Source of the DNA: Spongilla lacustris
Taxonomy: Eukaryota; Porifera; Demospongiae; Spongillida; Spongillidae
Length of the DNA: 64,000 nt
Assembly: GCA_949361645.1 (NCBI GenBank)
Contig: OX442425.1
Span: 7,306,818 to 7,370,817, forward strand
Direction of reading: 5' to 3'
In this document: positions 35,801 through 44,527 of the stretch, one piece after another
Position numbering within the stretch: position 1 is the stretch's first letter
Layout: every line of letters starts with the position of its first letter
Position numbers and translations under genes: made by a program
Notes under the pieces: generated by a model
Databases searched by the model: none
Told to the model about the DNA's origin: nothing
What the model saw: the letters and a program-made list of their open reading frames with translations, nothing else

Positions 35801-37423
35801 TATGAGTTGTTTCAACTTTTCTTGCTGAGAATGATTCAAGTTAGCCCCAGTCAGATTGACATCTGGCATTGTGCCACTCTCTACCCCACTAGTATTATCT
35901 TTGTCCACAGTCATCACAATTGCACTAGAATTGAAACTAGCCACGGTAGTACCCGAATGCAAAGTGACCGATTCATGCCCTGTATTAATAACTTGCACCA
36001 CTACCCCATTACACGGGTCTACTGTATTCAAACTTCTTGCAATCATTAATCTACCCTGACCCTTGTATTTGGGCTCCAGTAGTCCTTCTTGTCCTACAAT
36101 CATGCCAGGGTATTGAATTCTGCAGCTAATTAGCCGTTTTGTTCTGGCTGGTATCTGAGTAGTTTCAGGGACTGTGACTGCGGCTATGATCGGCGTAAGA
36201 GGTGTTGCTGGCGCTATTAACGGCAGTGAACTACGCGTTGAGTTTAGCGACAGCGTATTTCTTACACAATCAATTACTGCCCCATATTGCGTAAGAAAGT
36301 CCACCCCCAGCAAACAGTCAACGGTAAGTTTTCGAACAACTACAAATGAGTGAGTATGAAAGAAATCACCAATGGTAATCGGAATATTAATGCGGCCTAT
36401 GACATCTAACGGACTGCCATTCGCTCCGACGGTGAGCAGCGTTGCCTTGTCAATTTCTGAATGGCTGCTGGAAGGTACATGTAGAACGTTGAGAGTTACC
36501 ACAGATACCGCGGCGCCTGAGTCTACCAAAAAATCAATTGGTCTTTCCCCCAATAACCCGCGCACGCGAAGCGTAGTGTGATCTACTCCACATACCTTAA
36601 CTGCGTCTTCCACTTCTGAACCTCCGCGATAAGGTCCTTGACGACGTGGTCTCTCCCAATTTCGGTGTTCACTACTAGTTGGGCAGTTGCGGCTGATGTG
36701 TCCCAGTTTATGGCATATGAAGCACCGTCGGCGATCGCGACGTTGTGCTTCGTCCATCTGTCTTCGCTCTGCCAAACCAGACTCCAAACCCTGCAAACGT
36801 CTCAGCATTTCGCTCATCATCTTTTGGAGCTCGCGCTGGTCTTCACATTGCTCTGCAGCTGGAGGCGTCATTTTCGTGCGAACCACTTGCACCGGTGTTT
36901 CGTGCGTCTCACTCCCTTGAAATGCAAGGGCGCGCTCAACGGCCAAAGCATCCTTCAGCGCATCCTCTGGTTTGCTCGGAGTACCCTTCAGCAAGATTTG
37001 TCTGGTGATCTCCGGACGGAAACCGCCGAGAAACCCCTGCAGCAAAACGGCGGACTTCGCTGTATCCTCGTCGGGGTAGGCCTCTTTAAACAACTTCTTT
37101 AGATCGATCTCGTAGTCCCTTACTGACTCGTGAGCACCTTGCTTGCGCTCCGAAAACGCCCTAGCGGAGGTCAATGAGTCCCGCGTTATGCCCGCCCTGT
37201 CACTCAGTGCTCGTTGCAGCGTCGTCAGAGATGCTTTCTCCTCCGCGCTAAGGGAAATGTATATTTCCACCAGTTTTCCACGCAGTAGTGCAGGGAGCAT
37301 AAGGAGCTTCTTTTCGTCGTCCCATTTACTGGCCGCCGCAACCAAATGGAACCTTGTCCAGGAACGTTCAAAATCATCGGTAGTGATTTCCGGGAGAGGT
37401 AGGCTTGACGTTGGCGTTGCCAT
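32867..37423 (-). CDS. gag-pol: gag-pol polyprotein, 1518 residues, intact
   Basis: One uninterrupted frame. I take the ATG at 37423 (MATPTSSLPL) rather than the upstream non-ATG opening, which lies in the primer-binding region. Domains by residue: helical gag capsid about 15-230; zinc knuckle CFICHKLGHISRNC 234-247; aspartic protease DSGA 301-304; RT about 575-770 with YIDD 723-726; RNase H with Asp873 and TDH 938-940; integrase HHCC about 1085-1123; DDE core with Asp1152, Asp1212 and Glu1248; and a GPY/F-type segment (LWRGPYTVVDKL) near 1390. Gag and pol are fused without a frameshift signal. The enzyme set reverse transcribes and integrates the element. Its sequence suggests a Mag- or CsRN1-like relative, but I cannot place it by phylogeny. 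Confidence 0.95.
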   Translation of the reverse strand: MATPTSSLPLPEITTDDFERSWTRFHLVAAASKWDDEKKLLMLPALLRGKLVEIYISLSAEEKASLTTLQRALSDRAGITRDSLTSARAFSERKQGAHESVRDYEIDLKKLFKEAYPDEDTAKSAVLLQGFLGGFRPEITRQILLKGTPSKPEDALKDALAVERALAFQGSETHETPVQVVRTKMTPPAAEQCEDQRELQKMMSEMLRRLQGLESGLAERRQMDEAQRRDRRRCFICHKLGHISRNCPTSSEHRNWERPRRQGPYRGGSEVEDAVKVCGVDHTTLRVRGLLGERPIDFLVDSGAAVSVVTLNVLHVPSSSHSEIDKATLLTVGANGSPLDVIGRINIPITIGDFFHTHSFVVVRKLTVDCLLGVDFLTQYGAVIDCVRNTLSLNSTRSSLPLIAPATPLTPIIAAVTVPETTQIPARTKRLISCRIQYPGMIVGQEGLLEPKYKGQGRLMIARSLNTVDPCNGVVVQVINTGHESVTLHSGTTVASFNSSAIVMTVDKDNTSGVESGTMPDVNLTGANLNHSQQEKLKQLIRKFRTLFAKEKGPLGRTSVVKHTIKTDGPPIRQPLRRIPFALQGTVKTEIEKMLKRGVIQKSHSPWSSPVVMAKKKDGNWRFCIDYRKLNAVTHKDAYPLPRIDATLESLSGSQFFTTLDLASGYWQVEMAEGDKEKTAFSTQGGHYEFNVMPFGLTNAPATFQRLMECVLAGLTYEQCLIYIDDIIVFSATFSQHLERLETVFEHLAAAGLRLQPSKCHFAQNQICYLGHIVSQQGVQADPEKLKAVSLYPVPHNIKELRHFLGLANYYRRFIEGYSAIAEPLHKLTRKTAGGYQWNHDCDRAFSLLKQKLTTSPILAYPCFEQPFILATDASEFAVGGVLSQKLNGDERVISYWSRQLNKAERNYSTVEREALAVVAAVKEFYPYLYGQTFTLFTDHNPLTSLQGLKDTGGRITRWLLFLQQFDMKVLYRPGRNNGNADGLSRRPQGMDDAPQHLLHDDRVKEVCGITCIEDTEKLQQEQVRDAYASQIIKALKNGISTDKRGKYRYSLNNGVLCRHLIGSSHHPQVIVPVTLRPLVIEQLHDKSGHLGIHKTLRKLRERFYWPSCDIDVKNAIQQCVRCQRRNNPVPKQHTPIGTIKSNYPFEKLSWDIMGPLPTSSCGNKYILVVTDLFTKWVEAFPLAKTDSVTLAKVLVNEIVCRYGVPRYLHSDQGANLVSEVIKSLCATLGINRTQTTAYHPEGNGQVERFNRTLESMLAKVVADHQRDWDEHIQNALFAYRTAIHDSTGYTPFLVMFGRSPTLPIDVMLGQGEEQKELPSYVQRLQQSLRAAFSSVRKHLDAAHLHQKQEADKLSTGDGQLQVGDRVWLYVPAVKTGTTRKLASLWRGPYTVVDKLSTVNYKIQIIGGTKCQIVHRNRLKLCYSNPDSPAIQTRTDSEVSSSKPNSSECFAYVEQERDATEQEVANEDDIIELQGPDVQDDPNVVLQEVEPDPAPPEPLRRNPPRNRQPPLRYRDDGY

Positions 37424-37444
37424 CCTAGTTACCGCTGCCACCAA

Positions 37445-37659
37445 TGTAACAGGTATGGTATTATTACCAGTAAAGGGTATTACACCGGACTGACTGACTC
37501 ACACAATACAAACATACAGGGTATTATATAGTCACAGGAAGTTCTAGAATGTTCAGGCAGGCTTCCTTTTGCATGACTTGTAATGAGTAAGTGTTCACAA
37601 TGAATGATCTGTGTGACCTGTACTTGACAAAGGAAATGTTATCAATGACCTCTGTTACA
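37445..37659 (-). repeat. LTR (5' LTR of the - strand element)
   Basis: 215 bp, apparently identical to 32617-32831. As the upstream LTR in - strand sense it should carry the promoter. I did not identify a convincing TATA box. Confidence 0.95.
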
Positions 37660-38019
37660 CTCTCTCCCCTCCCCCCAAAATACACACATGCATCCTTATT
37701 CGCACAGTACAATCCACAGTGCAAGAGGACTTGTACACTGAACACATTGCTTTGCTCTAGATCCTGCAGACTCTGGTCCAGCAATCCAACTTGAACCAGT
37801 AAAGGCCTCACCTGGAGGCTGCAAATGCTGATGTTCTGAATGGAAGCAATTGGACCTTTTTACAAATAGTTCACATTGTGTTTTGACCTCGTGTGTTGGC
37901 CTCACCGCGTTGCCGCACACACCTGATGATTGTATTTCTGTTTTTATTATATCATTGTAGAAGCTACACTGTATTTACAATATTATATTGCATGTGGACT
38001 GTGTATGTGTCTCCCTTCA
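37660..38019. other. Intergenic
   Basis: No gene seen. The first bases continue the CTCTCTCCCCTCCCC target sequence of the LTR element. Confidence 0.5.
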
Positions 38020-38555
38020 GTACATATGCCTTACATTGAAGTACATATGCCTTACATTGAGGTACATATGCCTTACATTGAGGTAGTACATTGAGGTACA
38101 TATGCCTTACATTGAGGTAGTACATTGAGGTACATATGCCTTACATTGAGGCACATATGCCTTACATTGAGGTAGTACATTGAGGTACATATGCCTTACA
38201 TTGAGGCACATATGCCTTACATTGAGGTACATATGCCTTACATTGAGGTAGTACATTGAGGTACATATGCCTTACATTGAGGCACATATGCCTTACATTG
38301 AGGTAGTACTCTTACATTGAGGTACATATGCCTTACATTGAGGTACATATGCCTTACATTGAGGTACATATGTCTTACATTGAGGTACATATGCCTTACA
38401 TTGAGGTACATATGCCTTACATTGAGGTACATATGCCTTACATTGAGGTACATATGCCTTACATTGAGGTAGTACATTGAAGTACATATGCCTTACATTG
38501 AGGTACATATGCCTTACATTGAGGTATACATATGCCTTACATTGAGGTACATTTG
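38020..38555 (+). repeat. 21-bp minisatellite with 13-bp partial units
   Basis: Unit GAGGTACATATGCCTTACATT (21 bp), interspersed with a short GAGGTAGTACATT form and a GAGGCACATATG variant; about 25 units. A 21-bp period keeps frames open on the - strand, giving a repeated YLNVRHM peptide that I do not regard as a protein. Two units in reverse orientation lie at 32570-32612 on the other side of the LTR element. Confidence 0.92.
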
Positions 38556-39207
38556 GTTACCAACAAGTGATTTTTCAGTACCAAAGTTCAAAATTATAAT
38601 GTCTCCATTAAAATCTCTACTAAAATAGTTATCCTTAAGAGTCACCCCTTACTAGTTATCCCAGTTACACCTTACTAGTTATCCCTTAATACAGTTATCC
38701 CGGCCCTTAATAGTAATAGTTATCCCTCAATATTTCTCTTACTTAATAGAATAGGTTCCCTTCCTCTACATTGCACAAATCACAAATCAAGATTTCAACT
38801 TTCAATAACTCCAAAATCGAGAGTTACGGCAGTAACTCTCATATAGAATTTGTGCCGTATCATGAAGTCATTAAAAACGCGACCCTCGTATAACTCACGA
38901 ACTGAGAAACGGATAGTGTAGCTCTTTATTGCTATCAAGCCACAATGGAAAGACGATCATTTTCATGTTTTGTTCAAGTCGCCAAACCGTTTACTTTAAG
39001 GGAACAAAAAAAAGCTTTCGTACCCAGACCGTAATTTGTCCATAGTAGTCTTTATGGGTGAGCATAACTCGAGATAGGAAAGGTTTTAAAGAACTCCGAT
39101 TATAGCATTGGCTGTAGAAATTCCTGTAAAAACATCTGCTGGTATCAGATATACATGTTTCGTATAAGGCAATAATTACGTCCGAGTACCAAACACAAGC
39201 GTTTTCA
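38556..39207. other. Intergenic, AT-rich
   Basis: Contains a locally repeated CTTACTAGTTATCCC motif (about 38650-38720). No ORF of interest. Confidence 0.5.
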
Positions 39208-40013
39208 GGGGCGGATCCAGGAATTTGGAAAGGGGGGTGCACAGTTAGAGGCGCCGCCCCGGGGAGGGTGCAGGAGGGGGGCACCCGGTCCCCTCCCGCC
39301 CAGCTAGGGGGCATGGGGGAGCGCTGTAAGCTCCCCCATCGGTGTCTGGGGCGGAGCCCCAGAAGCCAACGCGTTTTGCGTTGAAAAAGCTCCGAAAATT
39401 ATGCAAAAAAGTTAAAGCAGGCCTGTTAAATAGTAGCTATATTGTTTATACGTATGCAATGCATGTGTTTTTTCACAAGAAATACATATCAATTGTAGCA
39501 ACTCGTACTTTTAAAATGTAACTACTAAAATTTGGCCAAAAAATATAGCTCAGCTTTTATATGCAATGCGATGCTCCAATCTTTTTAATCTTTTTAGTAT
39601 ATACTGATCTCCGCTTCTTTTCAATACGCACGTTTGCAAATATAATCGTAATCATAATTTATAATTGGCCATTCCCGTGTACATGTGCATGTGTCCGCGC
39701 TGTAGCTAATTTAATAACCGCGGCACAGTTTCGTGCGGTTATAAATCACACGCGGTACGCAAAATACACTCATGAATATTTAATGAGTCGTCCGGAAGGG
39801 GGCACGTGCCCTTGGTGCCACCCCCCCCTAGATCCGCCCCTGTCAGTACATGCATGTATCCGCGCTGCAGCTAACCGTGGCACTGTTTCGTGCGGTTCTA
39901 ATCGCACGCGGTACGCAAAATACACTCATGAATATTTAATGGTCGTCCGGAAGGGGGGGGGGGGGGGCACGTGCCCCTGGTCAGCCTGGTGCCCCCCCTA
40001 GATCCGCCCCTGG
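39208..40013 (+). mobile_element. Non-autonomous GGGGCGGATC-family element with extra end copy
   Basis: 39208-39841 runs from CAGGGGCGGATCCAGGAATTTGG to CTAGATCCGCCCCTG, parallel to 18066-18836. It is followed at 39850-40013 by a second right-end segment (AACCGTGGCACTGTTTCGTG..CTAGATCCGCCCCTG). The doubled right end is shared with the 18-kb copy, so it may be a regular trait of the family. No coding capacity. Confidence 0.6.
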
Positions 40014-41059
40014 TTTTCTATAGATAGGAACAGTTTCAAAGAGCGCCAATTACGTCAATCAGGGAATAATTTAACCGGATTCGCATCGCATTTTGCGAAG
40101 CAGTTTTTATTATATGCGAAACAACTTCAAAACATTGTCGCAGAAAACTGCGATGCAATCTATCCGTGTTTACAGGCACGTTGCTCAGTGTAAATGCTAC
40201 GCGAAGAGAGTGCATTTATGGTACAAAAGAATTCCAATCAAAAAGCTGGCGCCACGTCGCATCAGCCACACTCACGTGACATCGCGATCGCGACAATTAA
40301 TGTGACGATTAACGATTGCGTACGCGTATGAATTACATGAGCGCGCAGCGTACACAGCCGGCTTCGGGAAGGGGGGTGTCGAAACGCGAATTTTATATTA
40401 ATAGAATTATCAAGTTATCAAATCATTACTAATTAAAATGTACGTTTACGCGCAAACGTACGTGGTACATATACCGGTACATGCACATGAATATGCCAGA
40501 ACGCCTACGCGACAGTGCCAATACGGGTGGACAAAATCTACAAATATTAAAACTTTTAAATGTGATGGTGACGGGGGAGGGGGGGAAGTAGTCGTTTGAC
40601 TCGTTCGCCTGAAAGCGATCCAAATGCACGCGGGCGTGTCCGTGGGATAGCTCTGCTGTGTGTTCATATGAAGAATCATCACACATCTCGGCGGGAACAA
40701 ATTGCGATGCAACTGAACCAAGTTGCTAATCAATTTCGATTTTGCGGAGCAAAATTGCTATGCAATTTTTAAAAAGTAAATTATTCCCTGTCAATAGATG
40801 TAGAATTTACCTACGGACTGCCCCTTGATGTCAGATATAGATGTTTGGCATAAAGCGTCCGACAAGCGTTCCCATGACAATACCCATACATATAATTAGA
40901 CATTTATCGTACCATTACCTTTGCCTGGCGTTGTCAAAATGAAGATATCCTAATGTCAAAACTCAAATCTACAATGTTCAGGGCTATTATTAAAGCCATT
41001 AATAAGAAGGTGTTTATTTCGTTCAATACTTACACCTTCTAATTATATAATTGTACAAT
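40014..41059. other. Intergenic, no gene recognised
   Basis: Several short ORFs occur, but none has a recognisable domain. An inverted pair (GCGATGCAATC near 40150, GATTTTGCGGAGCAAAATTGC near 40740) suggests small inverted-repeat elements. Confidence 0.4.
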
Positions 41060-41375
41060 TGTGCCCCAAAATTGATTACATGTATGCACAAAATTTACAA
41101 ATTACAGCATTGTGGCCGGGGTGTGTGTGGGAGCATGTAATGGGGGCATGTTGCACATCTGGAACCAGAAGATGTATCCATTTCAAGCCATTTCACAGCA
41201 ATCTGGATTTTATCAGAATCTAAAGTCCTAAACCTGGGGATGGAGTTGCTGAAGATGTGTGTGCAAGAGTAAACACCACACCTGCCAACCATATATATGG
41301 CATAATACATGTACTCCTTCTTTGACTGTTGAATACTGCTCTTCTCTTGGCAATACCACGGTCCATTTTATAATG
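41060..41375. repeat. Second copy of dispersed repeat found at 23821-24070
   Basis: Shares TCTAAAGTCCTAAACCTGGG and CTTCTCTTGGCAATACCACGG with 23821-24070 in the same orientation. The - strand reads IPRFRTLDSDKIQIAVK. Since the flanking genes are inverted relative to each other, the same-strand orientation points to separate insertion rather than co-duplication. Confidence 0.6.
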
Positions 41376-41404
41376 ATTACTTTAATTTGTTGTATGATGT
41401 GTAA

Positions 41405-41863
41405 TCTATGCAATTAGAAAAAATTGCACACATGGGCTCAGTTGTCGTTTTAGTGATGGCCATGTTGAATGACATTCTGCACAGGGCTTTGTCAGAAGCC
41501 ATTGTTGCTTCTCGGCTAGAGCCCATGGCCACTGGTCTTGATCTTGATCGAGCAGATGGTAAGCATCCTGATGGAATCACCATGGTACCATGGTCGAATG
41601 GCAGATTGTTGGTCTGGGATGCAACCTGTTTAGAAACATTTGCCCCTTCCATCTATCCATGGCCAGCCGCTCAGAAGTACAATAACCTTATCTCCCATGC
41701 ATTTGAAACAACTGAAGTGTGTGTCCTTCACTCCATGTCTCTCCTATCAGACTTGTGTAGCCAAACACCACTGGTCAAAGCTCTCTGGCATACCTACTGC
41801 AAACGTTTTCTGTTGCCATTCAGAGGGGGAATGCTGCATCTATTTTGGGAACTTTGCCTCTGA
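41405..41863 (+). pseudogene. PD-(D/E)XK-nuclease-like ORF fragment, transposon-derived
   Basis: A 151-residue frame. Its centre, DRADGKHPDGITMVPW followed by GRLLVWDATCLETFAPS, resembles a conserved block (RPDG..VPW..G..L.WD.T..DT.A) that I recall from many uncharacterised, reverse-transcriptase-associated proteins of marine invertebrates. Spacing of the acidic residues and the WD-T strand fit a PD-(D/E)XK nuclease fold. The frame starts abruptly near the end of the preceding repeat and lacks an RT domain, so it is a fragment. Assignment from memory of the motif, not a search. Confidence 0.4.
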
Positions 41864-42048
41864 CCCTCTCTACTCTGAATGGTGTGTAATGAATGTTATG
41901 TATGTTGTGCTATGATATTAAAAATGTAAGAATTTATACACCGAAAAAAATTGTACAGGCTAGTACAGGCTAAAAAGTTTTTACACCAAGTAAATATAAA
42001 TCATACAAATAATTATCAACAAAACCTACATGTACATGAGTATATAAT

Positions 42049-43097
42049 CTATTTCTTCAGCTGTGGCAGTAAGAGTAGTACATCCTTCATATCTATACGA
42101 CTAGCTGGGTCTTCACTGATACATCTCCTTATCAGCACTGCCATTTCTTGCCACAGCAGGGTCTTAAGTCGGGTAGCTTGTAGTTTGGGGTCTGGGAACT
42201 GTCCAGTGGCCATTTCAAGCAGGAGTATGCCATAACTGTACACATCCATCTTTGGAGACTGGAGTTTTGGATTGGAGGATTCTGGGGCTGCATAGGATGC
42301 ATTTCCAGGGCCTGTGGTTGTCACCATGGAGACAAAGTTTGCAGAACCATAGTCAGAGACCTTGGCTCTCCAATTGCCTGATCCAATTGGCTCTACAAGC
42401 ACATTTGCACTGCTAACATCTCGATGTATGATAGGGTCAGGCTTCAATAGGTGGAGGTAATTGAGAGCACAGGCCACATCTGTGCCTGTAGTGATCACAT
42501 GATCTTGTGACAGTGTTCGAATGATGCTTTGGAGGTTGGCCTGCATCAGTTCTGTGATGATAACAGGTTTGTTTTCCTCCAGTGAGGCTCCAATAAATAG
42601 CAGAAGGTTGGGGTGTCGTACACATGCCGCTATGTTCATCTCCCTGATAAATAGATCAATATTATGTGGAGAGATGATTGCCTCATGGATAAACTTAGCA
42701 GCAACCTTCACACCACGAAACATGGCTACTCTCACCTCACCCCATCCTCCCACACCAAGAGGCTTTCCTTCTATCACTTGTATTTCTTTGCTTTGTATTC
42801 TCCAAGATGACTTCAAATAATCTGGGTTTTGGGGAGTTAATTGAGCAAGATGACCTCCCAGTTGTTCTTCAGCCTGTTGCCCTGACAACCTACGTTCCTG
42901 TTCTGCTTTTGTTGCTCTTCTGCCCTTTGAGCTTGCTGTTCATATGCCTCCATTTGTTGCCTCATGTCATGGAGTTCTTGTTTCTTCTGTTGCTTCAGGT
43001 CATGGAGTTCTTGTTCCTTCTGTTGCTTCAGATCATGGAGTTGTTTTGTCTTTTGTTGCCTCACATGACAAAGTTGCTGGCTCATGAGGATGAATAT
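42049..43097 (-). pseudogene. Coiled-coil/kinase terminal exon of gene B, frameshifted
   Basis: Inverted paralogue of 22645-23676. The exon opens after TTTCCCATCAG (- strand) with coiled coil SQQLCHVRQQ; the coil is longer than in A because a KQQK.QELHDL unit is repeated. A 4-bp deletion relative to A near 42910-42920 (after QRAEE) shifts the frame and leads to a stop. Beyond it the kinase frame (42049-42888) is open and very similar to A: GVGGWGEV loop, VAAK lysine, HRDVSSAN, DYG and APES are all kept. Either the gene lost its coil-kinase linkage recently, or an alternative start or splice is used, or the base count is an assembly error. Gene B ends convergently with gene A. Confidence 0.8.
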
Positions 43098-44230
43098 CTG
43101 ATGGGAAATGAGTTAAAATTACACCATGATCAGCCTTACACTTAGGTAACACCCTCATGTTCAAACACATTAATTGTTGACAAATTATATTGGGCATTAC
43201 ACCATTGAAAAATTCTCCACTTATCCATCAACGCATTTTATAACTGCACCATAATTAATCCTACATATAAGTAATGAAGGCTGAATGCGAGAATTCAACC
43301 ACAATCACATCATCAAAGGTTTTGCAAGTTATATAAATTAAATGGATATCAAAAACACTCAGATTTTAAAGATATAGGTAATAATAGTACACATGTTGTT
43401 GCATACACCCTGTAGGAATGTACCCTATCAGTGGTGGATCCGAGGGTAGTCCAGAGTGTCTGGCCCCCCCCCCCCCCCCCCCGCCCCTCGAACCTGAATA
43501 TGAATATGATTAACGTATATAAATTAGCGTATTAAATAGAGTTGCACGAGTGTGCACTCTGTGAAGTTGCTAAACAGCTTATTGGTTGTTCATTTGTTGT
43601 TCCTTGGTTACTAACCTTTTTAAAATAAAGTTTTGTAAAATGCGATATACATAGGATTAAAAATGCTGACCGGTATCATGTTATTCTTACTGCAGTTATT
43701 TCGCATTAGTACATGTACCCATCTACATGTATAAGGTGAGACAACTCTTTAAAAGGAGAAGTACTGATGTAGGCTAATGTCATGCTGAATGATACTGTTC
43801 ACTGCTTTAAGTAGCCGGAATATCTGCTGGAATGTGATGGACATGTAAGTGGCTCAAATAGCAAAGCGCGTAACGATAGTACAAATCCGTGATCCCTGAA
43901 ACTAGAACATAACGGCATTTATTGGTGTTAATTTCCTCTGTTTTCAATTCCCTTACAATGCATTATCTGTGGGAAAAATAGGAATGTGTATAATTCCCCC
44001 TCCCCCCCCCCCTCACCAAATTCCTGAATCCGCCCCTGCTTATGTATTATAATATACACGAGTAAGTGAAATAATACGCCGGAACATGTACAGGGTGTTC
44101 AACAACCAAGAAAAATGACATATAAATCAACCACAAATAGTTTATTATATAATAAATGTGTGTTGAAATCTTGATGTAAAACAATCCATTCAATATCTTG
44201 TTATTAAAAAATACCAAAGAAATTAAAATT
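43098..44230 (-). other. Intron of gene B, upstream of kinase exon
   Basis: Matches the gene A intron (about 21840-22640) in reverse up to about 43985, where TCACCAAATTCCTGAATCCGCCCCTG, an end of the GGGGCGGATC family, begins sequence absent from A. It includes a C tract at 43464-43481. No exon seen. Confidence 0.55.
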
Positions 44231-44527
44231 AACAAGTAAATCAAAAACTTCTCTATCGAGAAAGTGATTGGTGGTATGTAGGATTGGTGGTTCAAAAAGC
44301 AAGGAAACAAGGTACAGTATGTTACACTGAGGTTTGGTAGGATCCTACAACTCCCAGTCCTGAATTTGCAAACGACGAAGCCTATTTGCAAATGTAGGAC
44401 TGTTATAGTTGTAGGATCCTACCAAACCTCACTGTAACATACTGTACCTTGTTTCCTTGTTTTTGAACCACCAATCCTACATACCACCAATCACTTTCTC
44501 GATAGAGAAGTTTTTGATTTACTTGTT
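44231..44527. repeat. Near-perfect 297-bp hairpin (foldback)
   Basis: Arm 44231-44351 (AACAAGTAAATCAAAAACTT onward) is the reverse complement of 44408-44527 with very few mismatches. The pairing continues inward through CAGTCCT/AGGACTG and TTTGCAAA segments, leaving a loop of about 12 bases. Transcribed RNA would form a long double-stranded stem. It may be a foldback transposon or a hairpin source of small RNAs. It lies in sequence specific to gene B's intron. Confidence 0.9.

Larger units (their letters stand above)
32613..37663 (-). mobile_element. Intact, young Ty3/Gypsy LTR retrotransposon
   Basis: The element spans 32617-37659 and is flanked by the 4-bp duplication CTCT (32613-32616, 37660-37663). 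The two 215-bp LTRs appear identical base for base, so insertion is recent. On the - strand the order is LTR, primer-binding site TGGTGGCAGCGG (about 37425-37443), one gag-pol frame, a GAAAGGGGAA polypurine tract (32835-32844) and LTR. Domain order protease-RT-RNase H-integrase is that of Ty3/Gypsy. There is no envelope-like ORF. All domains look intact, so it may be mobile. Confidence 0.95.

Noticed and set aside
36638..37102. 154-codon + strand ORF
   Set aside because: Antisense shadow of the intact gag-pol gene on the - strand.
37424..37444. Upstream non-ATG start for the intact gag-pol
   Set aside because: The first seven codons cover the primer-binding site; the ATG at 37423 is the natural start.
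38238..38508. Two - strand ORFs with YLNVRHM-type repeats
   Set aside because: Artefact of the 21-bp minisatellite.
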